Shown here piece by piece: positions 25,495-37,112 of a DNA stretch of 64,000 bases. The notes below the pieces were generated by a model. The model ran no database searches. It saw nothing but the letters and a program-made list of their open reading frames with translations, and was not told the DNA's origin. Origin of the DNA: Mangifera indica (Eukaryota; Streptophyta; Magnoliopsida; Sapindales; Anacardiaceae); NCBI RefSeq assembly GCF_011075055.1, contig NW_025401101.1:434001-498000 (forward strand), given 5' to 3'. Numbering within the stretch: the stretch's first letter is position 1; each line of letters begins with the position of its first letter. The position numbers and the translations under genes are program-made.

Positions 25495-28318
25495 CTCTCA
25501 TGTAAGGTATTGCATAAACATAAGTGAAAAAATGCCACAGTCCTCATTTGCTACATCTTGTTTTGGGACGTCAGGAACACACCTATATTGTAACTTTGGT
25601 AGAGTATCTGGCGGTTGAATTCCCTTTGATGCATAATAATTACTCACCTTTATTAGGTGTATCAGTGTCCTATATGGCATCATCAATGTTTTCATCCTCT
25701 CTAAGCTAGTGGTATATTGAATAGAGTCGTATACATACAACTTCCAATCGTTAATATCCAATATGCCACACACCCACTGTTGGTTGTCGATGTTCAAGGA
25801 AATGAATACCTGCCAACCAATGAAGAGAAATAAGTATAGTTACCAATAACTGTATACTATAAACGACTTACAGTTATAAACAACCTTGTTAACACTGCTC
25901 CATAGCTAAAAGAATTCGACGGATTGTAGACGTGAGATGTTATTAATTTGATCTAGGAAAAATGACGACCACTTTATATTTGCACCCAACCTTTTGAACT
26001 CATTATAGCACTGTGGGGGAAATGCTACCAAATAGGTCTAAACAGTCGTCTAGTTACTATCTGGAAAAGATTTGCGAAATATTACTATGAAGGCTTCGAT
26101 GTGCTGTATATACAAATAAGCAAAACTATAAGTTGACAGTGTTACCCAATATGAACAAATACAAAGGAATGGTGCACACCGTGTTTTCTAACCATTGACC
26201 CTGATTAACAATTTGGGCTTACAAGGGTTTGCTTACATAGGATGTCGTTCCAGTTAGTCACCTAAGGAAGACATGACGATTATCAGTATCTGATGCATAG
26301 CGATACCATAGTAAGAACTCATTGTAGTCCCCAGCCAATTGTGAGTCAATAAGATAATTATTAAGTATGGGTTGTTTGTTCTTTTTGGTCTACATTGGAT
26401 ATGTGAATGGACTGACCAACTATTTTCCTTTTCGTAGCACACGACCAAATGCTGACGTTTTTTTTGTTTTCATTAGCTTTTGAGTAGTTGTCGATTGGTT
26501 CTATTCTTCTTACTGAACATCATCGTTTGATGAGTTATCTAACTGAAAAAAAATTTATGGTTATCATTATTTCATAAAATAACTAATTGAGAAAAAAAAA
26601 AGTATAGTTGATAGTAACTTCTACTAATCCCGATGTTTGAACATAGGAATCCTCAAGTCTTGTCATTCAATTATTTAATGAGGATTGGAGTTCCTGCATC
26701 TCCCTTTGAAACATTGATGTTTGCTATTGTCATTGCTCTTGTATCTCCCTACGAAACATTGATATTTGTTGTTGCCATTGGTCTTGTATCTTTCCATGGA
26801 ACATCAATGTTGTCACTACTCTTGTAGCTCCCTATGAAACACTAATGCTTGTTGCTCCCATTCCCTGTGTATCACGACAGCGTGTTAGTTTAACTGTTAC
26901 TGCATCTAAGAACTGATGCCTCTTCCATGTTCCATTAAAATCTATTGAAGATGATCATACGAGACACTACTGTATGATGTCCGATGAACTGAGTGTCTTA
27001 TGGGCTCGTCCCTCTAGTACTCTCAAGGATGGGAAGCATAAGAGATAAACATCTGTGAAGGGGATATGTGTATACTAGCAGATGACCTATATGACTCTCG
27101 TGAGTATACAGTACAAGAGGATGAACCCCGTAGAGGAGATGTTTATCTAACACGAGATGTCCTAGAAACTTGAGGAGGGAAATCTTGTACTGGTAAGGAT
27201 GCCATAGGGACAAAAGGGACTTGTGGCCTAGCAGTTGAAGACCGTGAAGATCCTTGAGATGCTGTCTAAAAGGGAACAAGATGAATCAACTAGGTATTAT
27301 CATCATCGTCAAAATCTGTGGACTCATCATCTAATGATGTCGATGAAACCTGTTCTCCCATAAACTCTAGAGCTTGGATGTACCACTCAGAGTTACATTC
27401 AGTCTCAATCAGATGCAATGTAGCTATAATCCCTTCCTAAAACATGAAGAAAATTTATAAAAATAAATGAAATGATGGAGTGAATAATAAAACATAAATC
27501 AACTAACGAGCAACTTATTGGAGGAGCGTTCCAAAGTTTCGATATGTTATCCTAAGTCGATATTGCATTTGTCTTCCACTTCAGGATACGAGGGATTTGA
27601 TCATTTGCTTTCAGACAAATATGAGGTGATAAATTATGAATCGTCTCGTAAATCTAATATTGTAAAATGTACAATATTTATGGGTAGTATTAACAATTGC
27701 CAAGATGAATGTTAACTTTATTCATTATACGATACTTACTTAGAAAACAATCGGGTATCCCAAAATATTATAACTAACAAGTGGAAGCGGACTTTTGTAG
27801 GGCGAGTAGTGTTCAACATAATATTGATATTTGTTATGGATATCTTTCTGCATCGATTCAATTGTTTTATTTCATGTAATCGTCCCCCATAGGTACCGAC
27901 TAAATGTATCTAAATTGTCCGCTAAATACAAAAAATTATCAGGTATTCTTGTTCTATTGTCCACCCCTAATAATCCTATGAACACAAAGTACAGTACTGT
28001 GAACTTCACTGCATCATTGTCATTGCCTCCCCATATTTGATTGTCGACTACTTGCTTGATCTCCTCATGGGACAACAACCTATGAATACGAGGAAAGTAT
28101 TCCTCTCTCAGTCAAGGTGTCCCTAGGCAATCAACATAATTGGACACATCGATGTCCTCCTTGAAAATCAAACCATTGACTAGCATAAACTCTACAGGGC
28201 TGAAGCAAAACTCAACACCATTTATTCTAAACCACATTTCTTTTTCTGGGTTTCTGCAGTTAATCATCTGAAGTAACATTAATTGTATGAAAACAACATT
28301 AAACCGTGGCTCCGCCAA
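25495..28318 (-). pseudogene. DUF1985 plus Ulp1-like C48 protease pseudogene of the MULE
   Basis: On the minus strand, 28318-27785 reads as one frame with internal stops. It gives MWFRINGVEFCFSPVEFMLV and later YLWGTIT and SYNILGYPIVF, the pattern of plant DUF1985 proteins. A poorly readable middle follows (27700-25900) with likely introns and frameshifts. The C-terminal part (25797-25498) is a Ulp1/SENP cysteine-protease fold. It reads QQWVCGILDINDW, where the family has HWV at the catalytic His, then LYVYDS (catalytic Asp), then a Gln/Asp-Cys-Gly segment NEDCGIF with the catalytic Cys. The Gln in place of His suggests a dead protease. Such Ulp1 genes are carried by some MULEs and probably derive from a host SUMO-protease gene; their role in transposition is unknown. 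Confidence 0.75.
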
Positions 28319-28933
28319 ATCTAAAAAGTGTCCAAAACAGGTTATCCGAAAAATAGCTCTCTAAGTAAATGTTAGTTTATTCCTAAGTATAGTCACAATG
28401 TCCATCGTTGTCCGAAGCGACATATGCACTCGGAATCTATACACATCATGGAATTTGTATGCCCCCTCTTGGTAGTTGGTTGTAAATGCCTAAAAAATAT
28501 ATTAATTCATTAATGTAATTAATGAAAGATTAATTAAAGACAATCATTATCAATCAAAAATCAATCAAACTCGATTATCATTATTATAATAACATGGTTA
28601 ACATTAACTAATATAACATTCGAATAAAACTATTGTCTGTATTTCTTTACATGCTGGATACTTAAATAAATTTATTATTTAACGAAATAATATTTATTTT
28701 TAAAAAATAATATTTACTCTAACCAAATAAAAAAATATATATTTATTTATATATCACAGTTCATACGCAAAGTAGATATTGAATAACTAACAAGAAAAAT
28801 TTATTATTTAACAAAATATTATTTATTTTAACAAAAAAATATTTCTAACAAAATATATATATTTATTTAAATAAAAATTAAATAAAGCAAAAAAAAAAAG
28901 GTATAGACTTTATTTAAATAAAAAATTTAATTT

Positions 28934-29068
28934 GGGGGTTGCTGTCGCCAACTCCCATAAAGCCAAAATAAAGAGGTTGACACCAACCTCTTTATGTAAA
29001 GCTGACTAAAGGGGTTGAAGCATTAAGCCAACCCCCAAATTTGCATCGCCAACCCGCCCCCCCAAATT
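28934..29068. repeat. GC-rich CCAACC patch with perfect hairpin
   Basis: In an otherwise AT-rich stretch this patch has many GGTTG/CAACC words. A perfect 12-bp stem ATAAAGAGGTTG (28968-28979) pairs with CAACCTCTTTAT (28984-28995) around an ACAC loop. Similar words occur at 20992-21248, the other flank of the MULE. Confidence 0.6.
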
Positions 29069-29090
29069 AACCTTCCCAGTTAAAATCAGT

Positions 29091-29538
<448 letters not shown>

Positions 29539-29539
29539 A

Positions 29540-30490
29540 AAAATGAAATTTTACTTCACGTGAAACTATTGTACAAATCATTGCATTATCTCTCCTCTGC
29601 AAGTCAAGTTATTCCTTGTAAGCTTCTAAAAATTTTAAAATTATTCCCTCCAAGCTCACGTGAATATTCAATTCATTTTTGTTTTGATTCTTGGGATATA
29701 TATATTGATGTATTCTTTACATATTTAACACCAAGTACTTCAGTGCATGCTCTTCATGGGTGATCTATTAGATTATCTTTTCATGTGCTGCTTTAATATG
29801 AGATTGACGCTAACCAAAATTTTGACAGATAAGATCAACTGAGTTTACAATTTTTGTACATTTAATCTATAAAATTTAAACTCAACAAATTTAAATTCAC
29901 TTGATCTTATCTAACACATATATATAAATCTTATTTCAAATATTGATACTAAATATATACATGTTCTCTCTCTACAATGCATTAAAAACAAGTAATACTG
30001 TAAACTTTGTTTTGGTTTCTTAAGATTGAAGATAAGGGCAATTTAGACATCCTATCATATAAAGTGGTAAAAATGTTTAGAGTGTAACAAATATGATATA
30101 AATGTATACGTGAGCCCAAATGAGGGTAAAAATTTCAATTTCCTAAAGACTTATTTCCACCCAAGGTTTAGTCTATTATTAGATCATCAACGCCAAAATG
30201 CACATGCATGTTAAAAAACAAGCACATTCACATACATCCTATGAACATTTCATCATATAGATGTCATATATCACATGTTTTTCATTTTAAAGACACTATA
30301 ACATGAAACAAAAATGAAAACCTAGCTAAAACAGTCCAGTCGTGAGGTTCAAGAAGAGAACATGCCTTAAAAAAATGACTCTAAGGCAAATCCTTAACAT
30401 GCATGCATACATGTGATAAATATACAAACTCTTATGTACAATAAACATATTTTTGGCTTAAAAATCAACATGCATAGAGCTATACAATCT
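29540..30490. other. AT-rich sequence, right part perhaps a copia leader
   Basis: No coding region was found. The part to the left of the primer-binding-like site at 30491-30499 (minus strand) would be the start of the internal region of that element, but no gag is readable here. Confidence 0.35.
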
Positions 30491-31690
30491 ATGATACCAT
30501 TTGAAAGAGTAGATGAAGAAAAGAGATGCAAAACCAATAAGCACGTAGAAAAAAACCAAGAATCAAAGCATGTAGGAAGAACATGAAAGAAGGTTAAGCC
30601 ATTTTACGTCTTCCTTTGCATCATATATTGATATAGGATGATGGATAAAGTTTTTCACTTGCAAGACCTCTAAAAGATTATACCACCAAGCAAAAAATCC
30701 TCCCTTGGCCAAGAGGTTTAAAGAGAAAGGAGAGAGTTTTTTTTCTTTTATGAGAGAAAGAAAGGCTTAAAAATGATATTAGCTAGCTCAAAATGAACTA
30801 AAAACCATCTTTTAGAATGCTGGCCCAATACGCAATTTTGAAATTCTATTTTAACCCATTGAATTCTTAATTTGAATTTAGAATGCTGACCACCCTAATT
30901 TCATCTCACTAACATCATAAATTTTAAAATGTTATCTTTGCACCTATACAGTACTTTATACAATTTTTATTATTCTTCAAAAGGTGCTAACCAACCCTGG
31001 ATAACTAATTCTCTATCTTAAAAACTTGATTTATTGGTGTGACACTTTATAGTAACTGTGACATAACTATGAGGCTCTTTTCATACGATCTAAAAATGTA
31101 TATGGAAACTCAACGACTATAGTAAATATCTAACAATGTGTCATAACCCCTAAATTATGATGAAAAAATACTCCATTGAACCTAATACCTCAAATTGTAC
31201 ATTTCGTGTAGGTAATAACATTTCGTTGTCCAATATAGATTGATTTTAGACTCATGAATCATCAAAGCCCTAATTTCGATTATATACGAATCACAGATTG
31301 AAATTTTTGGAACATGTCATCATGAATGCCCTTTCGTATGACTTACATTATACTTTGGCTAAAGATTTTGATTTTTAGTATTTATTAAAGTTAACTCTAG
31401 AACTCAGATCCAAGTCAAATAAGTAAATATTTAGAACCTAATACTTTTTGAGTCAACAAATTCCATCTTGATCATCATTCATCTCCATATACAAATAACA
31501 CATGACCAATATAACTTTTTGTATGAAATATGGTTAGCCCTATATTTATGCATCACATGAATCTCGCGCATTCGTATCAAATCTAACCATAACATCTCAG
31601 GTGAAATGATTACTTTGTACACTAATACAATCATTCAACAAACTATTAACTACAATTTAATGACGATGTGAGTTATTGTTATCCAATATA
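30491..31690 (-). mobile_element. Copia LTR with primer-binding site (5' LTR, truncated element)
   Basis: This stretch is similar to the LTR at about 2700-3800, sharing the AACTTTATA/ATTATTCTTCA, CCTGGATAA and GTGACATAGCTATGA segments. On the minus strand it is followed by TGGTATCAT (30499-30491), close to the initiator-Met tRNA complement TGGTATCAGAG that primes plant copia elements. That makes it a 5' LTR of the same family whose 3' LTR is near 2.7-4.2 kb. Its internal region is lost or decayed to the left. Confidence 0.5.
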
Positions 31691-31740
31691 TAAACTAACA
31701 TAAATTATACTTAAATCAAATATAAATTCACCCAACTAAA

Positions 31741-31744
<4 letters not shown>

Positions 31745-31785
<41 letters not shown>
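31745..31785. repeat. (TA)n microsatellite
   Basis: About 20 uninterrupted TA units followed by a degenerate TATTTATATATA tail. Confidence 0.95.
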
Positions 31786-31794
<9 letters not shown>

Positions 31795-31814
31795 GTTTTA
31801 ACAAATATCAATTT

Positions 31815-32345
31815 GAGCATTAATGATAATGTATCATCACATGATTGTGTGTTATTTTATCCTTATTTTAAAATCTTTCAATCATAAAGTAATCAGTAGC
31901 ACTATGTATATAAACAATGAACATAAACTATGCACAAACGAGACATGTTACTATGTGATTGTGTGATTTGAATTAGGGATAAAACAATATCTAATCACAT
32001 AGTGATATATCATCATTTTAATTCAAATTTGTTTATATTATTTGTGCATATAGTTTTGTTATATAGTAACACATTACCATTAATATAAATTAATACTAAG
32101 TATACATAATTTCTTCATTCTAATTGAATCCAACATAACATAAATGCAACACAACAATGATGAAATTAATTTAATATTTCATTAATTATTTCAGCAATTA
32201 TAATTGTTACTGCCATAACATTAAACTATATGCATAAACAATTTAATAAATAATGATATATTACCATATGATTAAATAATTTTAAATTAGAGAAAAAATA
32301 ATATCTAATCACTTGGTGACATATCATTATTTGTATACATTACTT
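31815..32345. repeat. Cluster of short foldback MITEs
   Basis: A small palindromic module recurs. It runs from an AATGATAATGTATCACCATGTGATT-like left arm through GAATTAGRGATAAAACAATATCTAATCAC to an ATAGTGATATATCATT-like right arm. The best copies are about 31940-32025 and 32240-32330, with a partial copy at 31815-31850. Arms within each copy are inverted and there is no coding capacity. The copies look like one MITE family that inserted repeatedly or in a nested way. Confidence 0.55.
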
Positions 32346-32364
32346 TTGCACAGTACTACTCAAG

Positions 32365-32750
32365 TAGACTTGACAATTCATATCATTGGATTGTGTTTGT
32401 ATTGTGTCAATTTAAATTTTGGGTCAAAGACTCTAAAAACCTAACCTAACCCAAAATAGATTCATGTAAAAAAATTTTAACCCTAAATTGAATCAAAATA
32501 TTTTTAGGTTGATTTGACCCAATGCTTATTAATCCAAACTATGTGTTGTGTCAAAACACAACATATATTGATATGATTTGTTACGAAATAATACATTTTG
32601 TCAAATATCAAGGAAAAACGTAATTTGTTATAAAATAATACACAAAAAAATATTTTGACATGAAACAACTTTTTGTTAAAAATTGCTCTATTTCAATTTA
32701 ATATTAATAGTTTGCTTATTGACTTTTTATACGATCAATTGTCAGGATAA
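32365..32750. mobile_element. Possible second hAT-like MITE, same family as 1751-2654
   Basis: The left end TAGACTTGACAATTCATATC resembles TAAACCTGGCAATTTATGTC of the first element. The right end read in reverse (TTATCCTGACAATTGATCG) is a weak inverted partner. The interior has the same AACCTAACCCAAA/TTGGGTCAA style of motifs. No 8-bp duplication could be confirmed, so the boundary is uncertain. Confidence 0.4.
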
Positions 32751-33820
32751 AAAAAAAAATCATATCTAAAAACTCAAATAAGTTTATAATTTCAATTTTT
32801 AAAAATGTAATTGATAACTAACATGATTAACAACTTGTCAAATGTTTAAAAAATTTAATTTTTCAATCTATATAATGAATATGACTCATAAATATTAAAA
32901 CTATTAAGCATGAGTCTAGTTGGAGGGATACAAAAGTTATTCTGATAATTTATTTTTTATTACATACATTACTTTATTTGATTTTTAAGTAATAATAAAT
33001 TTAAATAATTTTCTATTATTAGTAGTTACGTGATACATAATATAAAGAATAATCTGATTATTATATTTATCTTAGGTATTAAAGTATTACCAAAGTAATC
33101 TTAATTTTATTAAAACTGTATTCTCACTTGTTGATTTTTTATGACCAGAATACTTTCATTTTAAATTAATATAACAAGTAATATGAAAAATATTTTAGAA
33201 TAATTATACACAAAAACATTTAAGTAAAATAATATTTTAGTATTCTTTTATTATCTCCAACCAAATACAATAATTATTTATATTTATCAATTTTTACCAA
33301 ATTTTATCAAATATAGTAATAATTTATACCCAATAATCTTTTAGGTAACCTATTTTGTGGTAATATTTCATTTTTAAAAATAAAAAATTACTCAAACTAA
33401 ACTGACCCTAACAAGTATATGAATATAACACACCAAACATAATAAATTTAAATTAGTAGTACTTATAATACACCACAAAAAAAAAAACTACAAATAGTTT
33501 TATACATTTCTTAAGATCACGTAGATTCAGTGTTTGCTGATACGACTCTTATTTTTTTGTTGATTTAAATTAGGAAATAGAGATTTTATGAATTAAAACT
33601 CTTTCTGTCAAACGAAAAAATATTGTACATTGGAGATTCTTTTATTGTTATGATGTTATGCAATATTTTGTTTAAAATTTTTGGATAGTTTGATCAATTC
33701 GGATTGGTTTCATGTCAACCTGAGTATAACTTGTTTGCAAAATAATATTTCAAACTAATAAAAAAAATTTGTAAAAATATACATGAATCTATAGTAGCAT
33801 AAAATATATTGTTTACCTTC
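32751..33820. other. Very AT-rich spacer, no gene
   Basis: Low-complexity AT-rich sequence. Parts of 32935-33380 might be another AT-rich MITE (TTATTACATAC and GGTAATATTT words in opposite orientation), but pairing is too weak to call. Confidence 0.35.
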
Positions 33821-33828
33821 TTCTACGT

Positions 33829-34996
33829 TTAAACTCTATTAGATAGAGGAAACCTCTTAATATTACTCAGTAATGAGATATGAATTACAATGCAAAAATT
33901 AAAAAAAAAAACTAAGGTATAGAAGTTTCTAGAAATAAAATGTGCATAATAACAATGTTTTAATTCCAAAATTAGCTTAGTGGGCAACCTAAGATAATAA
34001 ACTCCTACGGCTAATGAGCAGCATATGCTCCATTTCCAACACATAGGTCAACTTCTCAATTGGCGAGCAATCTATTCTGCACAATCTCTGCACATCAAAA
34101 CCACATCTTGTGTTTGCAACCTAGGATGAACAAAGAAAATAGTTTATCTCAGTGACAAATATACCAGAAGTAGAGGCTTTAGTTGCCTACTTCTTCTTAT
34201 TCTCTAGAAAGGCCTTGTAATGTCTCATTTAGTGGTCTAACTTGCATAGTAGAAACAAATAACCTTTCCTTTTTGCACACCACCTATAGGTTAAGTAGTA
34301 GTATCAGGTTACTTTTTCATACTAGGCTTGAGCTTAGCCTTGACATAACCTTTGCCTTTGGCTTTAACTTTTGATGTTTGGGCTTTAACTACAAGTACAT
34401 TAGTTGAAGCTACCTTTCGTACTTCTTGTTTAGCCTGTTTGAGCATACAGAACAACTCCTCAAAGGTTTTCTCTTTTTCGTTTAGGTTAAAATTCATAAT
34501 GAAATTAGCCATAATTTAGGGAAAGATTTCAATACTAGGTCAATGGCAAGCTCACTATTTATGATGAAACCTAAACTCACCAACAGCTCAAAGTAGCTAA
34601 TCATCTTGACCACATGAAGGCTAACTTGTCCTTTCTCAGAGAGTTTGCAATTACACAACATACTTGACACCTCATATCATTTAAGTATAGACTGCCCATC
34701 CATTTCTACATGTTTTTTAAGCTCAAGTGATATGGAAGTTAACATGAGACACATGAGACACTGAACTTCCACAAAGTCATAAAGATATTTATTAAAAGTA
34801 TCATTTTGCTCTTGAGTGGCATTGAGGCCAAGCTCATGGGGCAATAACCCTTTAAGGATATATAGCCTTTTCTCTTGACACCGAATAATTCGAAGATTTT
34901 TGTACCAATTAGTAAAGTTGCTTCTAGTGAGCCTATTTTCTTTTTTGAGAAGAAATTTATACATTGAGTTTGACATGGTGATTTAATGATCTGCAT
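33829..34996 (-). pseudogene. Ty1/copia gag and protease-region remnant
   Basis: On the minus strand a copia gag (UBN2-like) is readable. It reads NRLTRSNFTNWYKNLRIIRCQEKR (given here only as two landmarks: LTRSNFTNWYKNLRI near 34925 and RLYILKGLLP near 34860), then CLMLTSISLELKKHVEM (34750-34700). After a frameshift comes FIMNFNLNEKEKTFEELFCM (about 34500-34440) with a basic KAKGKGYVKAKLK segment. A broken zinc knuckle and a protease-like piece (AVGVYYLRLP, LELKHCYYAHFISRN, 34000-33900) follow. Integrase and RT are absent. Frame changes and stops make it a pseudogene. Confidence 0.8.
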
Positions 34997-35934
34997 TTTA
35001 CTGATAAAAGAATTAGCAATTTTATTTAATTATTAATATTTATTTTATTTACATATTTAATAATTAAAACGCTCTTACTATTTTCCTCAAGTCAATAGCC
35101 CTTACTATTATACTCACGAAGTTCCAGTGAACTTCCTAATGGACCGAAACCCAATTGCATTAATTTTTCCCTTTTGTTTTGGCAGACAAGTTCAAATTAA
35201 TCACCAAAGGCCTACGAACTTAAACTAAGTGTTATCTCAACAAATCGTGTGACCTCAAATATGACTCTTGATATTAGTATGGTGGATATTATACATCTCT
35301 TTGCATTAACAAATGCATTCCTTACTCATACCTCTAACATACTTTACCTTCGCTTTAGTGAATAAGCAAAGTAAATTAGTTAAATCAAACCCAACATGAC
35401 CATCACCTTATTTTTCACCTAGTAGAAGCGTAACCTTTACTTTAGTGAACAAGGTTCTAACAAACAAGGGCCTAATTAAGGTATCATGTTAGAAGACATA
35501 AATTAAATCTTAGACTTAATATTTAAATTGAAGGTTTTATTAATTAGTTTCATTAGATTTTAAGTCGCATGTTAAAAATAAAACCTACACATACATTCAA
35601 CAATGTAAAATAAAAAGGTGCTAACATACAACCATATCTAATATCAAGCCTCTCGAGCCAGGAGAAGTTTGACTGGTTAACCTATGCGAATCTTCATCTT
35701 AAGTCTTCGCATTTGTCCTTTTGTCTCTAGTATTCAATTATTACATGGGTTTGCTCCCTAATTATAAAATTATAAAATTCTAAAAAAATAAAAAGAACCT
35801 ATTATAAAAGAAGAAAATAGATAAAGATAGGACATGTATACTCTATTTAGGAATTACAACCCAAAAATAAAATAAAATAAAGAAACATCCATAAAGGTTC
35901 TTTGGTTGTGTACTAGGCACCTTGCATACATACA

Positions 35935-35936
<2 letters not shown>

Positions 35937-35969
<33 letters not shown>
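35937..35969. repeat. (TA)n microsatellite
   Basis: About 16 uninterrupted TA units. Confidence 0.95.
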
Positions 35970-35971
<2 letters not shown>

Positions 35972-36179
35972 ATTAAAAATTAAATTTTTAATTATTATTA
36001 TCCCTAATGTCAAATTACATTTTAGTCCCTACAGTTTTGCAAAATTGTATCCAACCTCAAAGCTCAAGAAAATCTCAATTCAATCTAAATTTAACCAAAC
36101 AAGACTAAACTAGAATTTTTAACTTTATTGGACGTACAAGTGTAAAGTACAGTCGTGCATCTAGAATTCACCAAAATTC

Positions 36180-36445
36180 TAAAATGTTGCATGACTAGAG
36201 TCATGGCTTAGGCATGATCGGAATGCAACAAGGGTGAGGTACCATGCACAAAAAAGCATAGTTAGACCAAAATTGGTCTAACCATGCACAATATGCACAC
36301 ACATGGCTTAAAGCCATGAAAGAGTCATGTCATGCACCAATAAACAATCATGACTGGACTAGAAATGGTTTAGTCATGCACTATTCATGAAAAGGCTATT
36401 CCACCCAGTACCGTCTGTGCATGACTAGAATAAAGTCATGCATGG
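36180..36445. repeat. Cluster of CATGCA/TGCATG words with a palindrome
   Basis: Seven CATGCA or TGCATG hexamers occur in about 260 bp (near 36187, 36242, 36281, 36331, 36374, 36417 and 36435). They are mostly embedded in AGTCATGCAC-like repeats. At 36261-36282 a palindrome GTTAGACCAA / TTGGTCTAAC is present with a two-base centre. CATGCA is the core of the RY element bound by plant B3 factors, but here it is in probable transposon sequence. Confidence 0.6.
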
Positions 36446-36876
36446 TAGTTTTCTAGAACCAATTTTTTGGATTTTTCAACAATGAAAAATCCAAATGACT
36501 CTCGTTCTTGATGAGCCAATCATTGAAGTAAGGGAATATGACACGAAACCCTACTCGCACCAGTGGCAACCCTCAGATCATGTAATCAAAAGGATTTAAA
36601 GGTAATTTTATGCAACAACACAAAACCTATAGCTTTCAACCAAAACTTAAACCTGAAATATCAACAAAACTCAAGCAAAATTCAAGAATCATCACTCAAC
36701 AATTTAACATAGTTTACATTGTACGTGATACTCAATAAATCGTGCAACAACATGATTGCAAATCATGTTTACCAATTTTAACAGTTTTAATTAATCTGAT
36801 TACATGCAATCAACATATAAAATCAATCAAAACTAATAACAAGTATATATTTTCATGAAAATATGCTAAACGATGG

Positions 36877-36888
36877 TTGTGATACCAC
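36877..36888 (-). other. Copia primer-binding-site-like sequence
   Basis: Minus strand TGGTATCACAAC is preceded by TACAG, as after a typical LTR end. It resembles the initiator-Met tRNA primer site. The expected 5' LTR upstream is missing because a plus-strand copia RNase H fragment begins at about 36901. Confidence 0.4.
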
Positions 36889-36900
36889 TGTAAAGTTTTT

Positions 36901-37091
36901 AGGGCATCGATAACTAGCAACATATACTCAAACGTTATCACTTGATTTGAGAAATTATTTATCGTGTGATATATAAATAAAGAGGATTCATATAGATGAC
37001 AATTTGGTTGACCCATTGATAAAACCTCTACTGCAACAAAAACATGATAAATATGTAGCAGAATTAAGCATTAGACATATAACTGATTGAC
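36901..37091 (+). pseudogene. Copia RNase H C-terminal remnant
   Basis: A plus-strand reading gives QHILKRYHLI then EIIYR (the family's KHIERRYHLIREI), and after a frameshift DDNLVDPLIKPLLQQKHDKY and RHITD, the conserved copia pol C-terminus. A purine-rich AAGTAAGAGA follows and the LTR begins at 37113 with TGTTAGGG, so this is the true 3' end of a family 1 copia element. Confidence 0.75.
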
Positions 37092-37112
37092 TATAGTACA
37101 AGTAAGAGATTG

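Larger units (their letters stand above)
20940..29090. mobile_element. Ulp1-carrying Mutator-like element (Kaonashi/CUMULE type), decayed
   Basis: A mudrA-type transposase (21487-24050, plus) converges on a gene with DUF1985-like and Ulp1 C48 protease-like parts (28318-25495, minus). This pair is characteristic of the Ulp1-bearing MULEs described as Kaonashi in Arabidopsis and CUMULE in melon. Both flanks hold unusually GC-rich patches built of CCAACC/GGTTGG words (20992-21248 and 28934-29068), sharing the string ACACCAAC, which may be the terminal regions. No clean long TIR or 9-bp target duplication was found, so the ends are approximate. Both genes are broken. Confidence 0.65.
35040..36875. 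other. Probable leader region of the copia element, no gene
   Basis: This non-coding sequence lies between the gag start (34996, minus) and a primer-binding-like site at 36888-36877 (minus strand TGGTATCACAAC). It would be a roughly 1.9-kb leader of that element. It includes a (TA)n run at 35937-35969 and a cluster of CATGCA words at 36180-36445. Confidence 0.35.

Noticed and set aside
26254..27279. Small frames between the MULE transposase and DUF1985 part
   Set aside because: Probably the decayed middle of the Ulp1-type gene; none could be assigned to a domain.
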